DNA of 14,465 nucleotides from DASWUD01 sp036401755 (GTDB lineage Bacteria; Pseudomonadota; Gammaproteobacteria; Thiohalomonadales; Thiohalomonadaceae). The notes under the pieces are model-generated. The model was given only the letters and a program-made list of their open reading frames with translations. It was not told the origin of the DNA and made no database searches. Location of the stretch: assembly GCA_036401755.1 (NCBI GenBank), contig DASWUD010000096.1, forward strand, positions 1 through 14,465, written 5' to 3'. Shown here in pieces: positions 1 through 6,309 of the stretch. The number at the start of each line of letters is the position of its first letter. Position 1 is the stretch's first letter. A program made the translations under genes and the position numbers.

Positions 1-217
1 GGCAAAAGAAGAAGGCATTGAGATGGAAGGAACGGTCATCGAGACCCTTCCCAACACCACTTTTCGCGTACAACTGGAAAACGGCCACATCGTCACCGCC
101 CACATCTCCGGCAAGATGCGCAAGAATTACATCCGCATCCTTACCGGCGACAAGGTCACCGTCTCCCTGACCCCCTACGACCTCACCAAAGGCCGCATCA
201 CCTTCCGCGCCCGCTAA
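1..217 (+). CDS. infA: translation initiation factor IF-1 (start codon clipped by window edge)
   Basis: IF-1 is a single OB-fold protein that binds the A site of the 30S subunit and helps IF-2 and IF-3 start translation. The frame is open from base 2, giving AKEEGIE before the internal Met at 23. Base 1 is a G, which would complete an ATG whose first two bases lie outside the window. The full protein would then be 72 residues, the normal family length. The body shows the family pattern: MEGTVIETLPNTTFRV at the start, the basic GKMRKNYIRI segment in the middle, and the TKGRITFR end. The internal ATG at 23 is therefore not the real start. In this part of gammaproteobacterial genomes infA usually sits next to clpA; here about 6 kb separates them. 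Identity is clear. Confidence 0.96.
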   Translation, partial: AKEEGIEMEGTVIETLPNTTFRVQLENGHIVTAHISGKMRKNYIRILTGDKVTVSLTPYDLTKGRITFRAR

Positions 218-244
218 GGCGCTGTCTCTCTCCTGATCGGCAAG

Positions 245-274
245 CGCCCGGCACGTTTCCAATAGAGCCGGGCG
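245..274. terminator. possible hairpin between convergent infA and TPR gene
   Basis: A perfect 8-bp inverted repeat, CGCCCGGC (245-252) and GCCGGGCG (267-274), is separated by 14 bases. It lies between the stop codons of two convergent genes, where a shared terminator would be expected. No T-tract follows on either strand, so it is not a standard intrinsic terminator. It could block transcription weakly from both sides or do nothing. Confidence 0.35.
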
Positions 275-286
275 ACCACAGTTATT

Positions 287-1030
287 TCAGGTCGACTGGG
301 CAAGATTTTGCTCGGCCATCGTCAGCCATGGCCGCTCCTGGACGCGGTAGTACTTGGGGGCACGCCGCGCACGCATCAGGGTGTCATTGAAAAGCCGGCG
401 CGCCTTTTCCGTCTCGCCGATACGCGCCAGCATCAAGGCATAACGCACTCGCGCCTCTTCACCGGGAAATGAGTGCTGCAGCACCTCATATTCCACAGCT
501 GCAGCATCGACCAGATTAAGTGATTCCAGCGTACGCGCATAAAGCAGGTGGCCGTCGTGGGATTTAAACTCAGGGTTCTTTTCGATCAACTGTTCCAGCG
601 TAGCGCGCGCATCTTCAAAATAGCCGGCATCGAAACGTGCTCTGGCCAGCAACATGAGAATATGTGGATCGCCCTGATGGCTGCCGCGCAGGCACTCCAG
701 CAATAGGCCAATGGCATCTGCATGAAAACCGGCATCAATACACTCTTCGGCAAGACGCATCCGGTTATCGATGGTATCGGCCATCGCCAACTCCTCCTTG
801 CGGCGACGTAGCTCGCGTTCCGGATCGACCGCCTTGAGAAGCGAGCGGGTGGCGTGGCGCACCGTACGGCTCTGCCCCATCTCGGGCAGCACCTGGGTAA
901 TAAAATAGACCGCACAGCCAATGGCCGGTACGAAGAGAATCAGGTATATCCAATAACGATCACGTCCCGACTTCACCACATGTACCACAAAGGCAATTTG
1001 AATCAGGACCAGGATTATGGCCAGTGGCAT
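287..1030 (-). CDS. membrane-anchored tetratricopeptide repeat protein of unknown function
   Basis: The protein is 247 residues. Two hydrophobic segments lie at the N-terminus, at about residues 1-20 and 26-48, joined by a short basic loop (KSGRDRYW). The second segment (LILFVPAIGCAVYF) resembles the N-terminal membrane hairpin of phospholipase-D-nuclease-type proteins. A charged linker (ERELRRRKEE) leads to a helical region from about residue 90 to 215 with TPR-like periodicity: AEECIDAGFHADAIGLL, ARARFDAGYFEDARATLEQL and YARTLESLNLVDAAAVEYE. This suggests a cytoplasmic-membrane protein with a TPR scaffold on one face. I recall similar uncharacterised proteins in gammaproteobacteria, but I assign no function. 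The ATG at 1028-1030 has a weak GGGTG upstream; a GTG two codons earlier (1034-1036) is the alternative. Two near-identical direct repeats lie just upstream. Confidence 0.85.
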   Translation of the reverse strand: MPLAIILVLIQIAFVVHVVKSGRDRYWIYLILFVPAIGCAVYFITQVLPEMGQSRTVRHATRSLLKAVDPERELRRRKEELAMADTIDNRMRLAEECIDAGFHADAIGLLLECLRGSHQGDPHILMLLARARFDAGYFEDARATLEQLIEKNPEFKSHDGHLLYARTLESLNLVDAAAVEYEVLQHSFPGEEARVRYALMLARIGETEKARRLFNDTLMRARRAPKYYRVQERPWLTMAEQNLAQST

Positions 1031-1045
1031 GCTCACACCCGTATT

Positions 1046-1113
1046 AAAGTTGAAAAGTATTTATTACCATGAAAGCGGGCCTAACTAAATCCCCGAAAGG
1101 TGAAAAGTGTTTA
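1046..1113. repeat. pair of 18-bp direct repeats exactly 50 bp apart
   Basis: Positions 1046-1063 and 1096-1113 match at 16 of 18 bases (AAAGKTGAAAAGTRTTTA). The pair lies 16 and 66 bp upstream of the ATG of the TPR gene, in the only space that can hold its promoter. A 50-bp spacing is close to five helical turns, which would suit two operator half-sites on one face of the DNA. The repeat may instead be chance similarity in AT-rich sequence. Confidence 0.5.
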
Positions 1114-1200
1114 GTTTCTTCGAGACTCGCTCGTTGTGAATCATAACGACCATCGCCGCTATGCCCCTCATGGGTTTATGTAAACTAACCGCCCGTCATC

Positions 1201-1590
1201 CTACTCTGCAGCATCGATTTCCTTGAGAACATCTGCCAATAGTGGCAGCGCATCCAGTGCAGCGGGATATCCCGCATAGATTGCGACCTGCAAGAGAGAT
1301 TCAATAATCTCGTCAACGGTTGCGCCACTTTTGAGCGCTATTCCAAAGACGATCTTCAATGCTCCGTGACGACCCAGCGCAGCGAGGATCCCCACACTGC
1401 AAAGAGAGCGGGTTTTTGCGTCGATGGCCGTTCTCGACCAAGTACGGCCAAACACGACAGATATTGCTTCGTTTTCGAATGCCGGACTGAGTTGTCTAAA
1501 ACGCGCCATAACCGCCTCGGCACGAGCGTCCCCAACAAGCTTGATGAGCGTTTGCGCTCCCTTCGCATAATCGTCCTGCTCAACGGTCAT
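1201..1590 (-). CDS. carboxymuconolactone decarboxylase (CMD) family protein
   Basis: This 129-residue protein has the layout of gamma-carboxymuconolactone decarboxylases (PcaC-like): a variable N-terminus, then DAKTRSL (57-63), ILAALGR (68-74), a helix-turn ALKSGATVDEIIE (85-97) and the hallmark YAGYPAALDA (105-114). PcaC decarboxylates 4-carboxymuconolactone in protocatechuate breakdown, but many family members are peroxidase-like or unassigned. No aromatic-catabolism genes lie nearby, so a PcaC role is not supported by context. The position that usually carries a His in ELRLHVRAAL-type sequences appears to be Val81 here. The AhpD-type CxxC redox pair is also absent. The protein may therefore be catalytically altered. 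GAGAGG about 7 bases before the ATG is a good ribosome binding site. No SAM, metal or membrane motif is seen. Confidence 0.88.
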   Translation of the reverse strand: MTVEQDDYAKGAQTLIKLVGDARAEAVMARFRQLSPAFENEAISVVFGRTWSRTAIDAKTRSLCSVGILAALGRHGALKIVFGIALKSGATVDEIIESLLQVAIYAGYPAALDALPLLADVLKEIDAAE

Positions 1591-1684
1591 TGCGCACCTC
1601 TCGTGATAACTGATTTTGTTATTACTTGTTTTTTGATCACACTTTAATTAAACCATTTTGGTAACAACATGCTCTTTAGAACAG

Positions 1685-1715
1685 GTTATCGCGACACGTT
1701 CGAATCGTGGATAAC
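1685..1715. repeat. imperfect inverted repeat with tRNA T-arm-like core
   Basis: GTTATC (1685-1690) and GATAAC (1710-1715) form the outer arms. Inside them CACG (1695-1698) pairs with CGTG (1706-1709) around a 7-base loop, TTCGAAT. The core matches the shape and consensus of a tRNA T-arm (G-TTCRANY-C). No D-arm, anticodon arm or CCA end fits around it, so it is not a tRNA. It lies between the lipoprotein stop and the CMD start. It could be a transcript hairpin, an operator, or a tRNA-end remnant left by integration. Confidence 0.4.
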
Positions 1716-1732
1716 AACTATGATTGCGACAG

Positions 1733-2032
1733 CTACAGATTTGGAACAAAGTACGGATGTCCGTTGGCGTCGACAACACAACCATAAAACTCTTTTGTGA
1801 ACCTTTTTAGTTCATCCGGATCGTCCTGACTCTCGACATATTTTCGCCAATCACTCTTCTCCATACACCCCTTCACTTGTGATTCAACGGCATGAATGCA
1901 TGCTTCATCATCATCTCCGCAAAGATTAATTAGATCATGTTCGAGGACTTTTCTGAACGTGAACTCTTCGACTGTCGCATCACTACAGGCAATCTGCAAC
2001 AATGAAATAATTGCCACACCTATAAATCGCAT
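1733..2032 (-). CDS. small Cys-rich putative lipoprotein, unknown function
   Basis: The protein is 99 residues. It starts with a short hydrophobic leader, MRFIGVAIISLLQIACSDA, ending at Cys16. This resembles a lipoprotein signal, although Gln at position -3 is not the usual Leu. The mature part is acidic and carries four more cysteines (38, 45, 56, 85), with LCGDDDEACIHAVESQ in the middle and a C-terminal CVVDANGHPYF. Four cysteines in an exported protein suggest disulfides. From memory, a loose family of small gammaproteobacterial proteins shares a C-x6-C plus NPYF-like ending; no function is known to me. The ribosome binding site AAGGA lies 7 bases before the ATG. A sigma-54-like element sits at 2066-2080. 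I infer an envelope location but cannot name a role. Confidence 0.75.
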   Translation of the reverse strand: MRFIGVAIISLLQIACSDATVEEFTFRKVLEHDLINLCGDDDEACIHAVESQVKGCMEKSDWRKYVESQDDPDELKRFTKEFYGCVVDANGHPYFVPNL

Positions 2033-2321
2033 AAAAATATCCTTGCCAATATTGCTTTAGCCATAACAAGCATCGTGCCATATGCTAATCGAAGCTGTCC
2101 GTCGTGGCCAACAAAATGGGACAACTCTGCTCCATATTCTCATCGCCTTTTGGTTGGACATTCATATGGGGGGGGCAGATTGAGGGACACACCCTGGGAG
2201 TGATGTATCTGAGAAGTATTGAGCTTGATGGTCTATTGATGCCGTCTGTTTGAAGTTGCGCACAACACCGTGACAGATAGAGGCACAGCTGCTCAAAATC
2301 GGCATAAACCGCTGTGGCCAG
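2033..2321. other. intergenic region upstream of the lipoprotein gene
   Basis: No convincing gene lies in these 289 bases between the end of the four-Cache gene and the start of the lipoprotein gene. It holds the sigma-54-like element at 2066-2080, a run of eight G at 2168-2175, and two similar short stretches: TGGGACAACTCTG at 2117-2129 and GAGGGACACACCCTG at 2182-2196. A 68-codon minus-strand frame that crosses into the Cache gene is best read as a shadow. Confidence 0.6.
2066..2080 (-). promoter_or_regulatory. sigma-54-like -24/-12 element upstream of the lipoprotein gene
   Basis: On the minus strand the sequence is TGGCACG-ATGC-TTGT. The sigma-54 consensus is TGGCACG-N4-TTGC, so the -24 half is perfect and the -12 half has T in place of the final C. 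The predicted start would be near 2054, about 20 bases before the ATG and just ahead of the AAGGA ribosome binding site. The GT mismatch at -12 is a real weakness, because the GC there is usually strongly kept. Confidence 0.4.
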
Positions 2322-3977
2322 TTAGTCCATATAGATACCTGACCCGACAATGAAGGTATCCTCACCATTCTGAACCTTTTTCACGTAGGTCAGTTTACGT
2401 GCCGGGGTGTTGCTTCCCGGCTTATACCAGGTCAATTCGAGCCAGGCACTGCCCTCCCTCATCGCTATCTCGTGCTGGTTCCGGATCACAGCGTTGCCCT
2501 GTAAATCCTTAAGGTCCATAAGATTCCTTCCCTCCAGTGATGGGAAGCGCGGGTTGACCAGTTCTGTGCCGTCGACGCTCTCAACGAACACGTAGGTATC
2601 CATGAAGAGGAATGGCCCCGTCTTGTCCCTCAGTTGACAGAATGCTTCCTTTCCGTACTCGGTGATAAGCGTAGCCGCCCGGTTCACCATATCCTCGATG
2701 AAGGACTTGTCCATCTGCATGTTGTAGATCCCGCAGCCGATGATATGCGGCTTGCCCGACGGAAAATTCACCCGCTTCACGAACGTGCTCTTCCAGGTGG
2801 GGAATATGCCGCCGGGCAATGGGTACATGTAGTGGATCCATCCTTCCCCCGCAGGGCTGGCAGCTATTTCGAGAATCATGCAGCCGATGGGTCTACCCAC
2901 AATATCTTTCAAACCGCTGACATTGCGCCCTTCGCCTGCCGGATCTGCCGCATGGAAGACTCTAAAACCCTCCATTGTCCAGACAAAGAAATAGGTATCA
3001 TCACAGAACCACTTGGAGCCCCTTTGTCGGAACTCGGGATAGGCCTTTTCGCCCAGCTTTTCGAAAACCGCCGCGCCTTCATGGACGAGTCTTGTCATCT
3101 CTGAAGCAGTCATTTTTTTGACGGTTGCGGCTTCCCGTGGGGCATCGGCCAGGTAGACACCACAACCGACCACCACCCACTTATCCCCCAGCTTTGCCTT
3201 GCTGACGAAGGTAGATTTCTGTGTGGAGACGCTCTCCCCCGGTTTTGGCCACATGTAATCGACCCAGCCTGACTCATTGCTCTGTAACAGTTCGAGCATT
3301 TCCCGGATCAGGTATTTGCCCTGGCTGTCCTTCACCTCGCGAAGATTGCTGCCCTCCAGGTTTGGAAAGGCTGGGTGGACAAGGACTACTCCTTCCATAT
3401 CGATCACAAAAACGTAGGCCTCTTTTGCTATAAATGGCCCAGTCGGATCACGCAACAACGGAAAGGCCGCCTCCCATGACTTTTCTATCAGGCCGACGGC
3501 ATCGGTGACTGCGTCCACGACAAAGGCCCGCTCCATACGGTCGTTATACATGCCGCTACCGACGACGTAACGTTTGCCTGACGGAGCGGTCACAAATCGA
3601 ACGTAGCTACTCTTCCAGCGTGGCAGGAGCGCTCCCGGCTCTGGCCACTCGTAGTGAAACCACCCGTGAGGTTTGTCGGTGAATCGGGTTGCTGCCCCGA
3701 TAAGCCCACGGATGATCGATTTGCCGTTGACATCCTTAAGGTCCAACACGTCTCTGCCCTTCAGTGCCGGATCGGGATGGACCAGCATGTCGCCATCGAG
3801 GTCCAGCACGAAGATGTAGGTTTCTCCCACCCGCCAGCGGCTACCATCGAGCGACAACTCACTGAACATCGCCTCACCGCCGGTTGCGACGAGATCGGCC
3901 GCCTCATCCACCAGAGCAACAAGGCGGCGTGTTTCCTCATAGTCATATTGAGTCGGATAAAAAGCCAGTCGGTTCAT
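2322..3977 (-). CDS. protein with four tandem Cache-type sensor domains and no export signal
   Basis: The 551-residue protein is four copies of one unit of about 125-135 residues, at roughly 18-150, 152-282, 292-425 and 426-551. Each copy has the Cache_2-type pattern: an entry helix; TYxFV; a beta hairpin with an HP or NP step (His67-Pro68, His201-Pro202, Asn475-Pro476; the third reads FHAAD); EGRNLxxLKD; WxxYxWPxPG; a Lys-Ser/Thr-x-Tyr/Phe-Val strand; and a closing VGSGIY. Cache domains normally bind small ligands outside the cytoplasm in chemoreceptors and kinases. Here there is no signal peptide, membrane segment or output domain. The start is fixed by GGAGAA six bases before the ATG and by an in-frame TAG 11 codons upstream (4008-4010). 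A cytoplasmic ligand-binding or scaffold role is only inference. There is about 250 bp of non-coding DNA upstream and no partner gene in the same unit. Confidence 0.9.
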   Translation of the reverse strand: MNRLAFYPTQYDYEETRRLVALVDEAADLVATGGEAMFSELSLDGSRWRVGETYIFVLDLDGDMLVHPDPALKGRDVLDLKDVNGKSIIRGLIGAATRFTDKPHGWFHYEWPEPGALLPRWKSSYVRFVTAPSGKRYVVGSGMYNDRMERAFVVDAVTDAVGLIEKSWEAAFPLLRDPTGPFIAKEAYVFVIDMEGVVLVHPAFPNLEGSNLREVKDSQGKYLIREMLELLQSNESGWVDYMWPKPGESVSTQKSTFVSKAKLGDKWVVVGCGVYLADAPREAATVKKMTASEMTRLVHEGAAVFEKLGEKAYPEFRQRGSKWFCDDTYFFVWTMEGFRVFHAADPAGEGRNVSGLKDIVGRPIGCMILEIAASPAGEGWIHYMYPLPGGIFPTWKSTFVKRVNFPSGKPHIIGCGIYNMQMDKSFIEDMVNRAATLITEYGKEAFCQLRDKTGPFLFMDTYVFVESVDGTELVNPRFPSLEGRNLMDLKDLQGNAVIRNQHEIAMREGSAWLELTWYKPGSNTPARKLTYVKKVQNGEDTFIVGSGIYMD

Positions 3978-4229
3978 GAGCGTTCTCCAGGACTCCGCGA
4001 AAAGCGTCTAAATAGAACGGCGAAGTGACTCCAGGCGAGATACATTGCCTGCCGTGCATGAGAGAGATTAGGCAGTGGAACCGCTGCTTTCCATGTTGAA
4101 GAGGAGATCAAACCTGGCAATAGATGGATTCATACCAGGGAAAAGTCGAGTGGCCGTCATATAACCATTACTAACACCTGTTCTACCCACATGCCAAGCA
4201 TGTGTGGTGGCTTGCGCAGGTACGTACTA
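3978..4229. other. intergenic region upstream of the four-Cache gene
   Basis: These 252 bases separate the VanW stop from the Cache gene start. No gene and no convincing -35/-10 pair was found. A small hairpin, CACATG (4188-4193) and CATGTG (4199-4204), lies about 26 bases past the VanW stop and has no T-tract. The ribosome binding site of the Cache gene is at the low-coordinate end. Confidence 0.5.
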
Positions 4230-4970
4230 TTACCCGGGCAGGTCCAGATTTGGCCGGCGGATGTAATCCGTTTGCCATTGCTTGACACCATCCACCACCG
4301 TTATCACACTCACCCGCTCCGGAGTAATATCCTCGCGAACAAACGCCAGGTCACAGGCTTGCACGGCATTCTCACAACGGAGCTGTGCTCTCAAGTGCGT
4401 GCCCTCCAGAATACAGGCAATGCTCACGGCAAAGGGAAGCGGATTGCGAATCCGGAGATCCTTGACGCCCCAGGTCACTGTTGCGTCTGCCCCCAGCGGC
4501 GTAAAGCGCTCTTCCTCACGATAGATATCCATGCTATGGGCATGTCGTTCGATAATATCCAGCCCACTTTTTAGCGCAAGGTAATAGATGAGACCGCTAA
4601 GCTGACATAGTCCACCCCCTATTTGGCGGGTTAGTTTGTCGCCGACCAGGTTGCGCCCCTCGACAAAACCGTTGCATGCAGTGGGGCGACCGATTCTGTT
4701 CCAGAAGGACCAACTCTCACCTGAATCGATCAGACTCTGGTTGATCAGTGATATGCCGCGGTGGATATTTAATAGTTTGTTCTCAAGAAGCGGTGAAGGC
4801 ATCACGGCTTGCAGGAGTTCAATGCGCACCGGCCATGATTCTCCTCCGCGTCTCTTTTCAAAAGTTATCCCCGCCTTGCGATCCCGCCATACGCGGCGTG
4901 TTTGGGCTATCCCCTGACGTAGTTCCAGCGGTATCACCTTTCGTACCATTGCTCGCCAGTTATTCTCCAT
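4230..4970 (-). CDS. VanW family protein
   Basis: The protein is 246 residues. The VanW core runs from about residue 68 to 185 and includes the conserved NGFVEGRNLVGDK (100-112), IGGGLCQLSG (117-126) and ERHAHSMDIY (141-150). VanW was first seen in vanB-type vancomycin-resistance clusters. Its biochemical role is not established, and many Gram-negative bacteria carry copies unrelated to resistance. The open frame continues upstream to 5258, but that part overlaps the methyltransferase in another frame and does not look like VanW. The ATG at 4968-4970 gives a normal length, with an N-terminal VRKVIPLELRQ segment that fits the family. The start overlaps the methyltransferase stop by 11 bases, so translation is probably coupled. 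No clear ribosome binding site, signal peptide or membrane segment is visible. No other vancomycin-resistance gene is present. Confidence 0.88.
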   Translation of the reverse strand: MENNWRAMVRKVIPLELRQGIAQTRRVWRDRKAGITFEKRRGGESWPVRIELLQAVMPSPLLENKLLNIHRGISLINQSLIDSGESWSFWNRIGRPTACNGFVEGRNLVGDKLTRQIGGGLCQLSGLIYYLALKSGLDIIERHAHSMDIYREEERFTPLGADATVTWGVKDLRIRNPLPFAVSIACILEGTHLRAQLRCENAVQACDLAFVREDITPERVSVITVVDGVKQWQTDYIRRPNLDLPG

Positions 4971-5664
4971 CAGGCTGATCCAGTCGCTCCAACTCACAGA
5001 CGTAATAAGACGACCAGCGCGCCAACGGGGTGGCGCCAATAAGCATGTCGAGTAGTGCGAACCTTTTGCGCCAGTTCGATGGCACATAATGGATTGGCAC
5101 AAACAGAACCCCGCGCCAACGCTTGAGCCTCCACGAAGCTCCCGCCCATGCGCGGATCTCGGCCAATGATGCCGACGTATTGCCATGCCATCCGGAAGCG
5201 CGTCTTCCGGAAAGTTTGCGGCGCGGTCCTGACGGAATGTCGAAGATGAAACTGCCACCCGGTTTTACTATTCGTGCCGCCTCATCGAAGATGGTCTGAC
5301 ATACCGCCAAATCCAGATGCATAAGCACGTGAAAACAGAGCGCCACATCAAATCCCTGTGCCGCAAGTCCGGTATTGCCAGCATCGGCATGGCTTAACGC
5401 TCTGTCGGGCCACTTTTTGCTCGCTTCTGTGAGCATGGCTGCCGAGCTATCCACACCCGTCTTGGCAAAGTTCAAAAATCTCCCCGTCCCGCACCCCAAC
5501 TCTACAATATCTTCAGGGGCGCGATATTGAAGCCACCGCGCAAGAAGCCGCCTCTCCATCCTGTCCACATATTGGCCGTAGCTATTCGCAAATCGTTCCT
5601 GATCGTAACTTTGTGCCAGGTTTTCATAGTAATCCTGTACTTGTCTCAAGTTACTGTTCCCCAT
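4960..5664 (-). CDS. class I SAM-dependent methyltransferase
   Basis: This 234-residue protein has the Rossmann-type methyltransferase signature: VELGCGTGRF (motif I, 54-63), GVDSSAAML (70-78, the acidic end of strand 2), FDVALCFHVLMHL (105-117, motif II/IV region) and VKPGGSFIFDIP (133-144). This is the Methyltransf_11/UbiE-like arrangement. The N-terminus YYENLAQSYDQERF is also typical of this group. The substrate cannot be read from the sequence. The C-terminal part (about 180-225) is basic and aromatic and may form a membrane-facing or substrate-binding cap. Its stop overlaps the VanW start by 11 bases, and the exported glutaredoxin-like gene lies 84 bp upstream on the same strand. A joint envelope-related job is possible but unproven. 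The start codon has only a weak ribosome binding site. Confidence 0.9.
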   Translation of the reverse strand: MGNSNLRQVQDYYENLAQSYDQERFANSYGQYVDRMERRLLARWLQYRAPEDIVELGCGTGRFLNFAKTGVDSSAAMLTEASKKWPDRALSHADAGNTGLAAQGFDVALCFHVLMHLDLAVCQTIFDEAARIVKPGGSFIFDIPSGPRRKLSGRRASGWHGNTSASLAEIRAWAGASWRLKRWRGVLFVPIHYVPSNWRKRFALLDMLIGATPLARWSSYYVCELERLDQPDGE

Positions 5665-5748
5665 TCCATCGGCACGGTAGATGTGCGCTATGCGCAGAGT
5701 TCAGGCGTAGCACGCCAAACCAGATAGCTTCTACGAATAGCCGTGCGA

Positions 5749-6162
5749 CTACTTCAGCATCGCCTCAAACTGCTCTGCGCTGAAGCCGTCCATGCGTGCC
5801 GCACCGACGAGCACGATAGGCACACCTTTCCCATGAAGGCGTTGATAGTCTGCTCTCCCTTTGGCTGATTTCTCCACGTCATATTCGGTATAGGCAACGT
5901 TATGTTCAGAAAAATACTTTTTTGCGGCATGGCAAACACCACACCATTCGGCGGTATAGATGACCACGGTTTTCTGTGTTTGACTGCCAGATGTGCCTGC
6001 CGGTGGCAGATCGATATTGAGCACAGCCGCCTTTCCGGATGGTGGGGGTTTTTGCGAGTATTGCGTTACGCCGTTTTCGTCCACCCATTTGTAGAACTGT
6101 TCGGCATTGGCAGAGGCGCTAAATGCTATTAGTGCGATAGCCGCGAGGACCCTGTACTTCAT
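5749..6162 (-). CDS. exported DUF4124-glutaredoxin fusion protein
   Basis: The 137-residue protein begins with a Sec signal peptide, MKYRVLAAIALIAFSASANA, with a likely cut after Ala20. A DUF4124 module follows (about 21-45, EQFYKWVDENGVTQYSQKPP). After a Pro/Gly/Ser-rich linker (about 52-64) comes a thioredoxin-fold domain (65-137) of glutaredoxin type, with the redox motif CGVC at 74-77 in EWCGVCHAAKKYF, the cis-Pro loop GVPIVLVG (113-120) and YDVEKSAKGRADY. It should act in the periplasm on disulfides or as a thiol carrier, since both active-site cysteines are present. The ribosome binding site GGGGAG is well placed before the ATG. A sigma-54-like promoter lies about 50 bp upstream. It is probably the first gene of a unit with the methyltransferase and VanW genes. 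Confidence 0.9.
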   Translation of the reverse strand: MKYRVLAAIALIAFSASANAEQFYKWVDENGVTQYSQKPPPSGKAAVLNIDLPPAGTSGSQTQKTVVIYTAEWCGVCHAAKKYFSEHNVAYTEYDVEKSAKGRADYQRLHGKGVPIVLVGAARMDGFSAEQFEAMLK

Positions 6163-6212
6163 CTATGCTCCCCTTCGTATTTCTGGTTTGATAATCCTTC
6201 ATTCTCAACCGC

Positions 6213-6227
6213 GCAAAACCACTGCCA
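6213..6227 (-). promoter_or_regulatory. sigma-54 type -24/-12 promoter of the glutaredoxin-methyltransferase-VanW unit
   Basis: The minus strand reads TGGCA-GTGGTT-TTGC, matching the strongly conserved positions of TGGCACG-N4-TTGC with the right spacing (ten bases between the GG and GC). The predicted start is near 6201, giving a leader of about 40 bases with a good ribosome binding site. A palindrome that could serve as an activator site lies upstream at 6310-6329. The match was found by eye and needs a matrix score. Confidence 0.5.
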
Positions 6228-6309
6228 CCCCAGCGTTCTCTGGCAAAAAAGTGTCCTCTCCTGCAGAAAAATTCTACTTGGACAGTGCTGGATCGAAGGG
6301 ATTACCTTA

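Noticed and set aside
1637..1652. CRP/FNR-like half site upstream of the CMD gene (TGTGATC on the minus strand)
   Set aside because: Only one half of the palindrome is present.
1616..1717. Possible tRNA using the T-arm-like core at 1694-1710 and TTGTTAT as the 5' acceptor strand
   Set aside because: TTGTTAT and ATAACAA can pair, but no D-arm with GG or anticodon arm fits between them, the spacing is too long, and the sequence is too AT-rich.
2162..2368. 68-codon minus-strand frame crossing the end of the four-Cache gene
   Set aside because: No ribosome binding site, overlap with a real gene, and no recognisable features.
4230..4970. Vancomycin-resistance cluster
   Set aside because: Only a VanW-family gene is present. 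There is no vanA/B-type ligase, VanH, VanX, VanR or VanS, and VanW homologs occur widely without resistance.
4971..5258. 96-codon upstream extension of the VanW frame
   Set aside because: It lies over the methyltransferase gene in another frame, and its composition does not resemble VanW N-termini.
5704..5716. Hairpin GGCGT-AGC-ACGCC between the glutaredoxin-like and methyltransferase genes
   Set aside because: A 5-bp stem with a 3-base loop and no T-tract is too weak to call a terminator.
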